A stretch of 64,000 bases of DNA, from the NCBI GenBank assembly GCA_900548545.1, contig URKX01000004.1, positions 17,696 to 81,695 on the forward strand, written 5' to 3'. The stretch comes from an uncultured Oscillospiraceae bacterium. GTDB lineage: Bacteria > Bacillota > Clostridia > Oscillospirales > Acutalibacteraceae. A model generated the notes under the pieces. That model worked only from the letters and a program-made list of their open reading frames with translations, ran no database searches and was not told where the DNA came from. This document shows positions 24,848 through 32,243 of this stretch, in pieces. The translations under genes were made by a program, and so were the position numbers. Each line of letters starts with the position of its first letter. Within the stretch, counting starts at the first letter, position 1.

Positions 24848-25549
24848 TTAAAGTTCTTCCCGGGGCAGTTCTTTCCCCGGTTCCACCGGTGTGCTGGCCG
24901 CGCACACCCCACACACCCACCTTGCCCCTGCCTGGTACAGTGCCAGGGAACAGGCCCGCAAGGTGGCCCCGGTGGTGACGATGTCATCCACCAGCAGCAG
25001 GCGCTTCCCCAAGGCGGCTTTTCCCGCCCGGTAGGCGTCCCGGACATTGTCGGCCCGCTGTACCCGGGTGAGGGTGTGCTGGGTTTGGGTTTCCCGCACC
25101 TGGGAAAGCAGCTCCCAGGCGGGCAGGCCCAGCTCGTTTGCCAGGGCCCTTGCCAGCAGCTCGCTTTGGTTGTACCCCCGCTGCCGCAGCTTTTTGGAGG
25201 ACATGGGCACCCACACCACCCCGTCAAAGGGGGCTTCCCCCTCTGGGAAAGTCTGGGCCATCAGCTGGCCCAAAGGCTTTGCTAAGCCCCACTCCTCCTG
25301 GAATTTCAGCCGGTACAAGGTGTGGCGGAATTCCCCCTCATTGGGCAGCGCTGCCGCCACTTCCAGGAACCCCCCATCCTCCCCCGGCAAGGGGAACTCC
25401 CGCCGAAGGGGCCCCTCCGGCAAGGAGGCGGCGCACTCCCGGCAGAAATACCGCTCGGGGCGCACCGCCTTCCCGCATTTTAAACACCTGGCCGGGAAAA
25501 ACAGGCACCAGATCCGCTCCCCCAGGCCCAGGGGCCGGGCGGCATTCAC
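24848..25549 (-). CDS. comFC: ComFC-family amidophosphoribosyltransferase-like protein
   Basis: A 233-residue protein with an N-terminal zinc-finger pattern (CLKCG, CREC at about 21-37) and a C-terminal phosphoribosyltransferase fold with the PRPP-loop LLLVDDIVTTGATLRAC. Relatives are ComFC/GntX, needed in natural transformation. No comFA or comEA partner is seen. The GTG start (25549) overlaps the galT stop as GTGA, showing translational coupling. Confidence 0.9.
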   Translation of the reverse strand: MNAARPLGLGERIWCLFFPARCLKCGKAVRPERYFCRECAASLPEGPLRREFPLPGEDGGFLEVAAALPNEGEFRHTLYRLKFQEEWGLAKPLGQLMAQTFPEGEAPFDGVVWVPMSSKKLRQRGYNQSELLARALANELGLPAWELLSQVRETQTQHTLTRVQRADNVRDAYRAGKAALGKRLLLVDDIVTTGATLRACSLALYQAGARWVCGVCAASTPVEPGKELPREEL

Positions 25550-27054
25550 AGGGCGCCGCAGAACCGGCGGAAGGCTTCCCGGCCCTCTTCCGTATCCTGA
25601 TACACACCGGCGTTGCCCAGGATCTTCCCGAAGATCCTGCCTACGCTCTCCTGGATAGCCCGTTTGGTGTCCCCTTCCCCGGCACCGGCAGCTTTCAGCT
25701 CCTCATACCAGGCAAGGTGCTTCTCCATTTCCGGCCGGGCCAAGATCTCCGGTGCCTTGGCAGGGTCACGCAAGGCCTGTTCCAGCAGTTCCGTTTCTGT
25801 CAGCAGCCGGGGCGGCAGGATGGCCAAGCCCATCACTTCGATCAGGCCGATGTTCTCCTTCTTGATGTGATGGTACTCTGCGTGGGGATGGAACAAGCCC
25901 AGGGGATGCTCCTCTGTGGTGCGGTTGTTGCGCAGCACCAGGTCCAGCTCGTAATCCTCCCCGCGGCGGCGGGCAATGGGGGTGATGGTGTTGTGAGGGG
26001 TGTCCCCGGTGTAGGCCAGGATGCCGGCACTCTCGTCGGAATACTCCCGCCAGGCGGCGAGGATCTTGTCCGCCAGCTCCACCAGGCGCTCCCGGTCGCC
26101 GCTGCGCAGGCGGATGACCGACATGGGCCAGTGGACGATGCCAGCCTGCACGTCCTCAAAGCCCTGGAAGGACAGCGCCTCCCGCAGGGGCGCTTTGGCC
26201 ATGGGGAATTCATACCGGCCGCCCTGGAAATGGTCGTGGGTCAGGATGGAACCGCCCACAATGGGCAGGTCGGCATTGGAGCCCACAAAGTAATGGGGCA
26301 GCAAGGTGACAAACTCCAGCAGCCGGGAGATGGACTGGCGGCTCACCTTCATGGGCCGGTGTTCGCCGCTCAATACGATACAGTGCTCGTTGTAATACAC
26401 ATAAGGGGAATACTGCAAAAACCAGGGCTCGTCCCCCAGGGTGAGAGGGATCAGCCGGTGGTTGCCCCGGGCAGCCTGGTTGGCGCTGCCAAGATAGCCC
26501 TCGTTCTCCCGGCACAGGGCGCACTTGGGATAGCCGGACTGGGGGGCGTTTTTGGCGGCGGCAATGGCTTTGGGGTCTTTCTCCGGTTTGGACAGGTTGA
26601 TGGTGATGACCAGATCCCCATACTCCGTGGGGGCGGTCCACAGCTTGTCTTTTTCGATGCGGTCCACCCGGATGTAGTTGGAGGAGCGGCTCAGGCCGTA
26701 ATAGTAATCGGTGGCGGCCTGTTTGTCCTCCTGGTACAGTTGGTAGAACTTGCGCACCACTTCCGAGGGCCGGGGCATCAGGCAGTTCATCAGCTCGGTG
26801 TCGAACTGGTCCCGGGCATCCTGGGTATCCGGGTCGATGATACCCTCCTGGGCAGCATACTGACACAGGATTTCCAAGGGCTCCGCAGGGGTGTGGAGCT
26901 TCTCTTCCACCGGCTGGGGACCATACTCCCGCAAGCCCAGCAGAGCCAACATCCGGTTGGCGGCATAAGCCTGGTCTTCCGGGGCAATCAGGCCCCGTTG
27001 CAGGCCATACTGGATCAGGCGGCTGACTTGCAGGCTCACTGTTCCTTTTTCCAT
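25546..27054 (-). CDS. galT: UDP-glucose--hexose-1-phosphate uridylyltransferase (Firmicutes type)
   Basis: A 502-residue class II GalT. It exchanges UMP between UDP-glucose and galactose-1-phosphate in the Leloir pathway. N-terminal positions are LIQYGLQRGLI and the central CALCREN plus NHRLIPL; the ILTHDHFQGG stretch carries the active-site histidines. The length matches the Firmicutes-type family, not the E. coli type. No galK or galE is adjacent. It is the first gene of the operon running to the P-loop kinase and has a promoter at 27093. Confidence 0.93.
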   Translation of the reverse strand: MEKGTVSLQVSRLIQYGLQRGLIAPEDQAYAANRMLALLGLREYGPQPVEEKLHTPAEPLEILCQYAAQEGIIDPDTQDARDQFDTELMNCLMPRPSEVVRKFYQLYQEDKQAATDYYYGLSRSSNYIRVDRIEKDKLWTAPTEYGDLVITINLSKPEKDPKAIAAAKNAPQSGYPKCALCRENEGYLGSANQAARGNHRLIPLTLGDEPWFLQYSPYVYYNEHCIVLSGEHRPMKVSRQSISRLLEFVTLLPHYFVGSNADLPIVGGSILTHDHFQGGRYEFPMAKAPLREALSFQGFEDVQAGIVHWPMSVIRLRSGDRERLVELADKILAAWREYSDESAGILAYTGDTPHNTITPIARRRGEDYELDLVLRNNRTTEEHPLGLFHPHAEYHHIKKENIGLIEVMGLAILPPRLLTETELLEQALRDPAKAPEILARPEMEKHLAWYEELKAAGAGEGDTKRAIQESVGRIFGKILGNAGVYQDTEEGREAFRRFCGAL

Positions 27055-27092
27055 AGGACTTCACCCTTTCACCTAGATTCGTTCCGGCCTTT

Positions 27093-27121
27093 ATTGTACT
27101 ACACAACAGACGAAGAAACAA
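27093..27121 (-). promoter_or_regulatory. Promoter of the galT-folate operon
   Basis: On the minus strand TTGTTT (27121-27116) and TACAAT (27098-27093) with a 17-nt spacer. Confidence 0.65.
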
Positions 27122-27170
27122 GCTTTATCCCTCGCCATATCCTCGGAAAATACCAGGTCTATCCAAGGGA

Positions 27171-27201
27171 AAGGGGCTGGCGCAAAACGCACCAGCCCCT
27201 T
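27171..27201 (-). terminator. Terminator after the GH25 gene
   Basis: On the minus strand AAGGGGCTGGTGC and GCGCCAGCCCCTT arms (one G-T pair) with a short loop, followed by T-rich sequence. The core matches the terminator at 3108. Confidence 0.8.
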
Positions 27202-27235
27202 ATGGTTTTGCCCAAGCCGGAAAACCGCCCGCTGG

Positions 27236-28099
27236 TTACGGGTCGGGAGTTTGCCGCTCCAGCAGCTTGGCAATCACGGTAAGCGCCCGGACATAGGTTT
27301 CACTGGCGTCGATCCGGGTGGCATCCCCGGAGCCGCCGGTGCCAGCCAGGCCCAGCTCCCGGTAGACCAGCTCCACCGGGGCTTTGGCCCATTCCGGCAG
27401 CGAAGAGATAGTCTTGTATTTTTCCTCGTTCTCCTGATACACCTTTTGGGCTTCCGCCCGGGCCAGGGCGGCCACTTGTTCTGGGGTCATGCCGTCTTCC
27501 TCCTCTCCTCCGGTAAGGGCGGGGTAGTCCTTGTAGGCAAGGTTACCGTCAAAGGCTTTTCCACCCAGCACCCACCGGTTGGTATACTGCCAAATGCCCA
27601 CCGGACCGGGATAATCCAAAGTGGCGTTCCACTGGGCCACCCACTTGTCATAGGGGTCCAGCCGGGGGCTGTTGAGCCTTGTCTGCCACCAGGACAGGGA
27701 AGCATATACGCCGCAGTAATACCCGGCCTTCTGGATGGCCTGGCAGTAGGCCACCACGTTGTCCACCAGGGCGCTGCCTGTAGGCAGGGAACTGTCTTCC
27801 ACATCGTACCAAACCCCGTAAGGAGGGGTTCGGCCGGCCAGCAGCCGCAGGGTGTGGGCAGCTTCGCTTTGGGCCATGGCCGTGGTTTTGGCGTAGGAAT
27901 ACAGGTACACGCCCCAGGGCATCCCGGCAGCCTGGCACTTTCGCACATTGGCTTCAAACTGGGAGTCGTCTTGGTTTTGATAGTCGCTGCCATAGCCGCA
28001 GCGGATGATGACAAATTCCACCGGCCCCTTCAGAGCCTGGATGTCCACATTTCCGTTAAACTCGGAGATATCGATCCCCCGTTTGGGAAGATCCGCCAT
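27236..28099 (-). CDS. GH25-family lysozyme (muramidase) without signal peptide
   Basis: A 287-residue protein. Residues about 6-200 form a GH25 muramidase: RGIDISEFNGNVD, then YDVED with catalytic acids, GVYASLSWWQT and WQYTNRW. GH25 enzymes cut the N-acetylmuramic acid to N-acetylglucosamine bond. A helical, charged C-terminal region (about 205-287) could bind the wall. There is no signal peptide, so it is either released by lysis, as phage endolysins are, or exported by another route. GGAGGTGG lies 6 nt from ATG 28099. A hairpin in the leader (28115-28133) is next to the ribosome-binding site. It lies beside a tRNA gene. Confidence 0.9.
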   Translation of the reverse strand: MADLPKRGIDISEFNGNVDIQALKGPVEFVIIRCGYGSDYQNQDDSQFEANVRKCQAAGMPWGVYLYSYAKTTAMAQSEAAHTLRLLAGRTPPYGVWYDVEDSSLPTGSALVDNVVAYCQAIQKAGYYCGVYASLSWWQTRLNSPRLDPYDKWVAQWNATLDYPGPVGIWQYTNRWVLGGKAFDGNLAYKDYPALTGGEEEDGMTPEQVAALARAEAQKVYQENEEKYKTISSLPEWAKAPVELVYRELGLAGTGGSGDATRIDASETYVRALTVIAKLLERQTPDP

Positions 28100-28114
28100 G
28101 GGTCCACCTCCCTT

Positions 28115-28133
28115 CTGGGAAAAGCTTTCCCAG
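28115..28133 (-). promoter_or_regulatory. Hairpin in the GH25 leader
   Basis: CTGGGAAAAGCTTTCCCAG can form an 8-bp stem about 16 nt before the GH25 start, just upstream of its ribosome-binding site. A role in translation or mRNA stability is possible but untested. Confidence 0.4.
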
Positions 28134-28205
28134 GCCATTGTATGAGCAATTTTCGCAACGTGTCCCACTTTAAAAGGGAAGTTTTAAATTTTTTCAAATC
28201 AGGGG

Positions 28206-28235
28206 TTGACAGCTTTAGGGGAAATCTGGTATAAT
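28206..28235 (+). promoter_or_regulatory. Promoter of tRNA-Val
   Basis: TTGACA at 28206-28211 and TATAAT at 28230-28235 with an 18-nt spacer, both perfect hexamers. Confidence 0.85.
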
Positions 28236-28279
28236 ATCGCCTGTTGAAGCTTGAGGGTTTTCTCGATAAACCCTTTTCT

Positions 28280-28356
28280 GGGGGCATAGCTCAGCTGGTT
28301 AGAGCGCCTGCTTCACACGTAGGAGGTCACAGGTTCGAGTCCTGTTGTCCCCACCA
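28280..28356 (+). tRNA. tRNA-Val(CAC)
   Basis: A 77-nt cloverleaf. The acceptor stem pairs GGGGGCA with TGTCCCC with one G-T pair. The anticodon stem CCTGC/GTAGG encloses loop TTCACAC, giving anticodon CAC, which reads GUG. The T arm contains GTTCGAG. The CCA end is encoded. Confidence 0.92.
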
Positions 28357-28360
28357 GAGT

Positions 28361-28397
28361 AAAAACCGCTTAGGATTTGTGTCCTGGGCGGTTTTTT
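28361..28397 (+). terminator. tRNA-Val terminator
   Basis: A stem starting AAAACCGCTTAGGA and closing TCCTGGGCGGTTTT (G-T pairs inside) is followed by a T-run, five bases past the CCA end. Confidence 0.9.
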
Positions 28398-28463
28398 CAT
28401 TTCCCTGTTCCTGGATTTTGCCCCCTTGTGCGCTCCTGGGAAAGGGCACGGATCCAACCAAAC

Positions 28464-28504
28464 AAGCCCACAGCCTCCAAACCCGGCACCCTGTGGGCTT
28501 CCTT
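28464..28504 (+). terminator. Second terminator-like hairpin after tRNA-Val
   Basis: AAGCCCACAG and CTGTGGGCTT arms with a 17-nt loop followed by CCTTTT. It may back up the first terminator; the rest of the interval to 28557 shows nothing. Confidence 0.5.
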
Positions 28505-28557
28505 TTAGAGCGGCCTTTGTAAAACCGCCATTTTTCTAAAGCGTATCGGAAATTCCA

Positions 28558-28590
28558 CAAAAATATCGGGCCGCCTTCCGGCAGCCCGAT
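28558..28590 (-). terminator. hppA terminator
   Basis: On the minus strand ATCGGGCTGCC and GGCGGCCCGAT arms around GGAA, followed by ATTTTT; the stop codon of hppA is 30 bases away. Confidence 0.85.
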
Positions 28591-28619
28591 TCTTTTCTGT
28601 AAAGAGATTCCTTTCAGCC

Positions 28620-30710
28620 TCAGCCGAAGAAGGAGAACATCACAAACACAGAGGAGAGCAGGGAGGAAACCAGGCTCACCACCGTGATCTGGGTGTTGAT
28701 GGAAGGGCCGGCGGTGTCCTTGAAGGGGTCGCCCACCGTGTCGCCAATGACGGCAGCCTTGTGGGAATCGCTTCCCTTGCCCCCTTCAGCCCCGGCCTCA
28801 ATGTACTTCTTGCAGTTGTCCCACAGGCCCCCTGCGTTGGACATAAACAGCGCCAGCAGCAGCCCGCTGACGATATTCCCCAGCAGGAACCCGCCAATGG
28901 CGGAGGGGCCGCCGATGAAGCCCACAATCACCGTGGCAAGGATGGTCATCAGGCCGGCGGGGATCAGCTCGCGGAGGGCGCCGGTGGTGGCGATGTCGAT
29001 GCACTTATCATACTCTGGTTTCACGCCTGCCTTGCCTTCCCGCAGCCCCTTGATGGAGTCAAACTGCCGGTGGATCTCGGCCACCATCCGCTGGGCGTTT
29101 TTATCCACACCCAAAATCAGCATGGCGGAGAACACCGCGGGCACTACCGCGCCTACCAGCACCCCAAAGAACACCGTGGGGCTCATGATGTCAAAGCCCG
29201 TGAGCAGCTCCCGGCCCGCAGCGGCAAGGGCGTCGTTGGCCTCGGACATAAACGCCCCCAGCAGGGAAATCACCGTCAGGCCCGCGGCGCTGATGGAGAA
29301 CCCTTTGGTCACAGCCTTCACCGTGTTGCCCGCGCTGTCCAGCTTATCGGCAGTGCGGATGGTTTCTTCCCCTAAGCCGCCCATTTCCGCCAGGCCCCGG
29401 GCGTTGTCCACAATGGGCCCGTAGGCGTCGTTGGAGATGATCATGCCCACAATGGACAGCATCCCCACAGCCGCCATGGAAATGCCGAAAATGGGATATC
29501 CCTCTCCCATGGGCTCGCAAAGCTTATAGGCCACCAAAGCGGACACGGCAATGCCCACCATGGCGGGCAGGGCGGAGATAAAGCCGTAAGAAACACCGGA
29601 CAGCACTGTAAAGGCAGGCCCGGAAGAGGAAGCCCTGGCCACCTTTTGCACAGGGGGCTTGGAGTCGTCCGTAAAGTAGTCGGTGGTGATGCCGATGATC
29701 ACGCCCACCAGCAGACCTACAGCGGCCGCGCCCCAGATCCGCCAGGAGAACCCGGGGAACAGGGCGGTGGCCCCGGCAGTGAGCACCAGGTAAATGGCGG
29801 TGGTCACATAAGTGGAGGAGTTCAGCGCCGTGGTGGGGTCGCCTTTTTTGCCCACCCGGGCGGTGGCGATACCGATGATCGAGGCGAACAGCCCCAAAAT
29901 GGCGTAGCAGAACACCATGGACACATTGTTGAAGTCCCCGCCGGACAGGGACTGGGCCAGCACCAGGGCCGAAGCCATGGCTGCCACGTTGGAGTCGAAC
30001 AGGTCGGCGCCCATGCCGGCCACATCGCCCACGTTATCCCCCACATTGTCAGCAACGACGGCAGGGTTCCGGGGATCGTCCTCGGGGATGCCCAGTTCCA
30101 CTTTACCAGTGAGGTCGGCGGAAACGTCAGCGGTCTTGGTGAAGATACCGCCCCCCGCCTTGGCGAACAAGGCCAGGGAACTGGCGCCGAAGGAAAAGCC
30201 CAGCAAGATGGTGGAATCCCCGGTAAACAGCAGCACGGCGGCCACGCCCAGCAGGGAGCACCCCACCACCAGCAGGCCCATAACGGCGCCGCCCCGGAAG
30301 CCGATCAAAAACGCGGGCTTGATGCCCTTCTGGGCAGCCTCGGCCGTGCGGGCGTTGGACAGGGTGGCCACCAAAATGCCGATCTTCCCGGCAATGGCCG
30401 AAAGGACCGTGCCGCACAAATAGGCGATGGCCATGGCGATATTGCTCACAGGGCTGCCGGCCCAAATAGGCGAGGGCAGCAAAATCAAGATCACCGCAGC
30501 GGCGACTGCGGCAAATTTTGCCAGCACCAGGTATTCCCGGCGCATAAAGGTGTTGGCACCCTGTTTAATCAGCAGGGAAACCTCTTGGATTTTGGCATTC
30601 TCTGTTTTTTGCTTTTTCACCCACAGGTACAGGTAGGCGGCAAAGGCAAAGGCCAGAGCGACGCACAAAAACGACAGGCCATAGAACAGCGACAGTTGAC
30701 TTTCATCCAT
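28620..30710 (-). CDS. hppA: Membrane-bound proton-pumping pyrophosphatase, K+-independent type
   Basis: A 696-residue integral membrane pyrophosphatase with about sixteen helices. It hydrolyses pyrophosphate and pumps cations. Substrate motifs are DVSADLTGKVELGIPEDDPRNPAVVADNVGDNVGD and, near the end, GDTVGDPFKDTAGPS. The K+-dependence position reads GNTVKAVT; Lys there and Thr three residues later is the signature of K+-independent H+-pumping enzymes, whereas K+-dependent ones have Ala. It would recover energy from pyrophosphate made by biosynthesis. It is monocistronic and sits downstream of a leader with its own promoter and terminator (30785-30938). Confidence 0.96.
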   Translation of the reverse strand: MDESQLSLFYGLSFLCVALAFAFAAYLYLWVKKQKTENAKIQEVSLLIKQGANTFMRREYLVLAKFAAVAAAVILILLPSPIWAGSPVSNIAMAIAYLCGTVLSAIAGKIGILVATLSNARTAEAAQKGIKPAFLIGFRGGAVMGLLVVGCSLLGVAAVLLFTGDSTILLGFSFGASSLALFAKAGGGIFTKTADVSADLTGKVELGIPEDDPRNPAVVADNVGDNVGDVAGMGADLFDSNVAAMASALVLAQSLSGGDFNNVSMVFCYAILGLFASIIGIATARVGKKGDPTTALNSSTYVTTAIYLVLTAGATALFPGFSWRIWGAAAVGLLVGVIIGITTDYFTDDSKPPVQKVARASSSGPAFTVLSGVSYGFISALPAMVGIAVSALVAYKLCEPMGEGYPIFGISMAAVGMLSIVGMIISNDAYGPIVDNARGLAEMGGLGEETIRTADKLDSAGNTVKAVTKGFSISAAGLTVISLLGAFMSEANDALAAAGRELLTGFDIMSPTVFFGVLVGAVVPAVFSAMLILGVDKNAQRMVAEIHRQFDSIKGLREGKAGVKPEYDKCIDIATTGALRELIPAGLMTILATVIVGFIGGPSAIGGFLLGNIVSGLLLALFMSNAGGLWDNCKKYIEAGAEGGKGSDSHKAAVIGDTVGDPFKDTAGPSINTQITVVSLVSSLLSSVFVMFSFFG

Positions 30711-30784
30711 GGAAATTCACCTAACCCTTCTCAAAATAATAGCGCGGCCTCAAGGTGAAATCCTTCCCAACTTGCCCAGAGATA

Positions 30785-30821
30785 GAAAAAAGTGGCTCCC
30801 AAACCCTAGGGAGCCACTTTG
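30785..30821 (-). terminator. Terminator inside the hppA upstream region
   Basis: On the minus strand AAAGTGGCTCCC and GGGAGCCACTTT arms with a short loop and six T. It lies 75 nt before the hppA start, downstream of the promoter at 30910-30938 and of the LCP gene. Confidence 0.88.
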
Positions 30822-30903
30822 CCGCTGCGCAAACTCGGAATAAATAGGGCTGGCCTTCTTTTCCGCAGGCCTCACCCTATGACAGACTCCACCTCTTATT
30901 CCA
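30785..30903 (-). ncRNA. Structured leader or small RNA upstream of hppA
   Basis: A minus-strand transcript of about 117 nt runs from the promoter at 30910-30938 to the terminator. It can fold into nested stems: P1 GGAATAA/TTATTCC (30902-30896 with 30843-30837), P2 TAGGG/CCCTA (30879-30875 with 30849-30845), P3 GGCCT/AGGCC (30871-30867 with 30856-30852). A 16-nt asymmetric loop (GAGGTGGAGTCTGTCA) lies on the 5' side of P1. A small hairpin TTTGC/GCAAA comes before the terminator. This is riboswitch-like in layout, but I do not recognise it as a known class. An independent sRNA is the alternative. Confidence 0.5.
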
Positions 30904-30909
30904 TGGTAG

Positions 30910-30938
30910 AGTATAGGCCCAAATTCCAGAATTGTCAA
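30910..30938 (-). promoter_or_regulatory. Promoter of the hppA leader
   Basis: On the minus strand TTGACA (30938-30933) and TATACT (30915-30910) with a 17-nt spacer, between the LCP gene stop and hppA. Confidence 0.8.
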
Positions 30939-30989
30939 CTACTTTTTTCCATGTGTTAATCTCTTTTTATTAGAAATTTCTAATTTTGC

Positions 30990-32243
30990 TCAAGGGCCGC
31001 TCTGCCCGGATCCCCCGAGCACCTCTTGGATCTGACAGGCGGCGTCCTCCACGCTGCTCTCATCAGGCAGGATCACATACAGCTCCGAGCCCGGCATGGA
31101 ATAGGTTTCCCGGTAGGCGCTCTCCCCGGAAACCGTCAGGCTGCGGATATCCCAGTCCCCGGCAAGGGTGGGGGCTAGGGCCAGGATCTGGCTTTGGGGA
31201 AGGTTGGTCTGGAAGTTGCCCTCCACCGCCTCCAAGATCCCGGAGAGGTTCCCCAGCAGCGCCGGGGAGGCCGCCTTTTCCACCACAGCCCGGATGACCT
31301 CCATCTGGTTTTTAGCCCGCTGGTAATCCCCCTCGGGGAAGCTCATCCGCTCCCGGGCAAAGGCCAGGGCCTCAATGCCGGTAAGCTGGTTATAGCCCTC
31401 CTGGTAGGTCCGGATATTCTCTACGGTAAATTCCCGGTCGGAGTACACCGACACGCCCCCCAGGGCGTCGATCACCTCCACAAACCCGGTGAAGTTCATC
31501 TTCACATAGTAGCTGATATCCACCCCGTAAAGGCCCTCCAGAGCCGCCACCGAAGCGTCAATGCCGTAGACCCCGGCGTGGGTCAGCTTGTCCATGGCCC
31601 CGCCCGTCTGGGGGAAGGACAGGTAAAAGTCCCGGGGCGTGGCCACCAGCAGCAGCTCCTTGGTCTGGGTGTTCACCGCCGCCAAGATGTTCACATCGCT
31701 GCGGGCCAGGGTGGAAACATCCCCAAAGGTGTCGCTGCCGCTGAGGTACAGCAAAAACTGCTGGGGGGTCCCCTCGGGGGCAGGCAGGGATGGGGCAGGC
31801 GCTTTTTCCACCGGCACCGTCCCCACCAGGCGCATCCCTGTCAAGGTCCACTCATAGCCCCGGGCGTCGGACAGGCTCTTTTGGTAAGCCTCCTCCAGCA
31901 CCACCGCCTGACGTTCCCCTTTCTCCAGGGCGTCCGCCAGGGCAAAGGCCGTGGGGTAGCGCTGCCAGTCCGGGGGCTCCCCCAAGGCCTGCTCCAAGGC
32001 GGGGAAAGCTTCCTCCTCCATCCCTCCATAGCGGTACCCGGCGGTCTGGGCCAGGTCCTGGGCCGGGTCCTCTTCCAGCACATATACCCCCGCCTCCCGC
32101 TGGGAGGATGCCGGTTCTGTGATCTGGTCCAACACGTCCTTGGCCTGGCCGGCGCGCCACAGAGCCACGCCCCCTGCCGCCAGGAACAGCGCCCCCAGGA
32201 TTACTCCAATCCATGCCAGCCCTTTTTTGGTGGAACGCTTCAT
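30990..32243 (-). CDS. LCP-family (LytR-CpsA-Psr) wall-polymer ligase
   Basis: A 417-residue type II membrane protein. One membrane segment spans about 8-29, an accessory region about 40-160 follows, and the LCP catalytic domain runs from about 165 to 345. Typical marks are RSDVNILAAVNTQTKELLLVATPRDFYL, KLTHAGVYG, VKMNFTGFVEVIDALGGV and the final FARERMSFPEGDYQRAKNQ with the Arg pair. LCP enzymes transfer polymer from undecaprenyl pyrophosphate to peptidoglycan. It is the last gene of the surface-polymer locus, overlapping the aldolase gene by four bases, which fits its role as the ligation step. Confidence 0.93.
   Translation of the reverse strand: MKRSTKKGLAWIGVILGALFLAAGGVALWRAGQAKDVLDQITEPASSQREAGVYVLEEDPAQDLAQTAGYRYGGMEEEAFPALEQALGEPPDWQRYPTAFALADALEKGERQAVVLEEAYQKSLSDARGYEWTLTGMRLVGTVPVEKAPAPSLPAPEGTPQQFLLYLSGSDTFGDVSTLARSDVNILAAVNTQTKELLLVATPRDFYLSFPQTGGAMDKLTHAGVYGIDASVAALEGLYGVDISYYVKMNFTGFVEVIDALGGVSVYSDREFTVENIRTYQEGYNQLTGIEALAFARERMSFPEGDYQRAKNQMEVIRAVVEKAASPALLGNLSGILEAVEGNFQTNLPQSQILALAPTLAGDWDIRSLTVSGESAYRETYSMPGSELYVILPDESSVEDAACQIQEVLGGSGQSGP

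Noticed and set aside
24110..27282. Long plus-strand frames opposite the galT-folate operon, up to 714 codons
   Set aside because: They are shadows created by the high GC of third codon positions; the minus-strand genes have clear families, ribosome-binding sites and overlaps.
27236..28356. Integrated prophage at tRNA-Val
   Set aside because: No integrase, structural gene or direct repeat of the tRNA end was seen; only one lysin gene.
28327..28560. 77-codon minus-strand frame near tRNA-Val
   Set aside because: It crosses the tRNA terminators and has no ribosome-binding site or family.
30822..30910. T-box or lysine riboswitch in the hppA leader
   Set aside because: A short GGGTGAGGCC segment recalls a T-box, but the conserved antiterminator core, specifier loop and stem I motifs are missing, and lysine-riboswitch core elements do not match.
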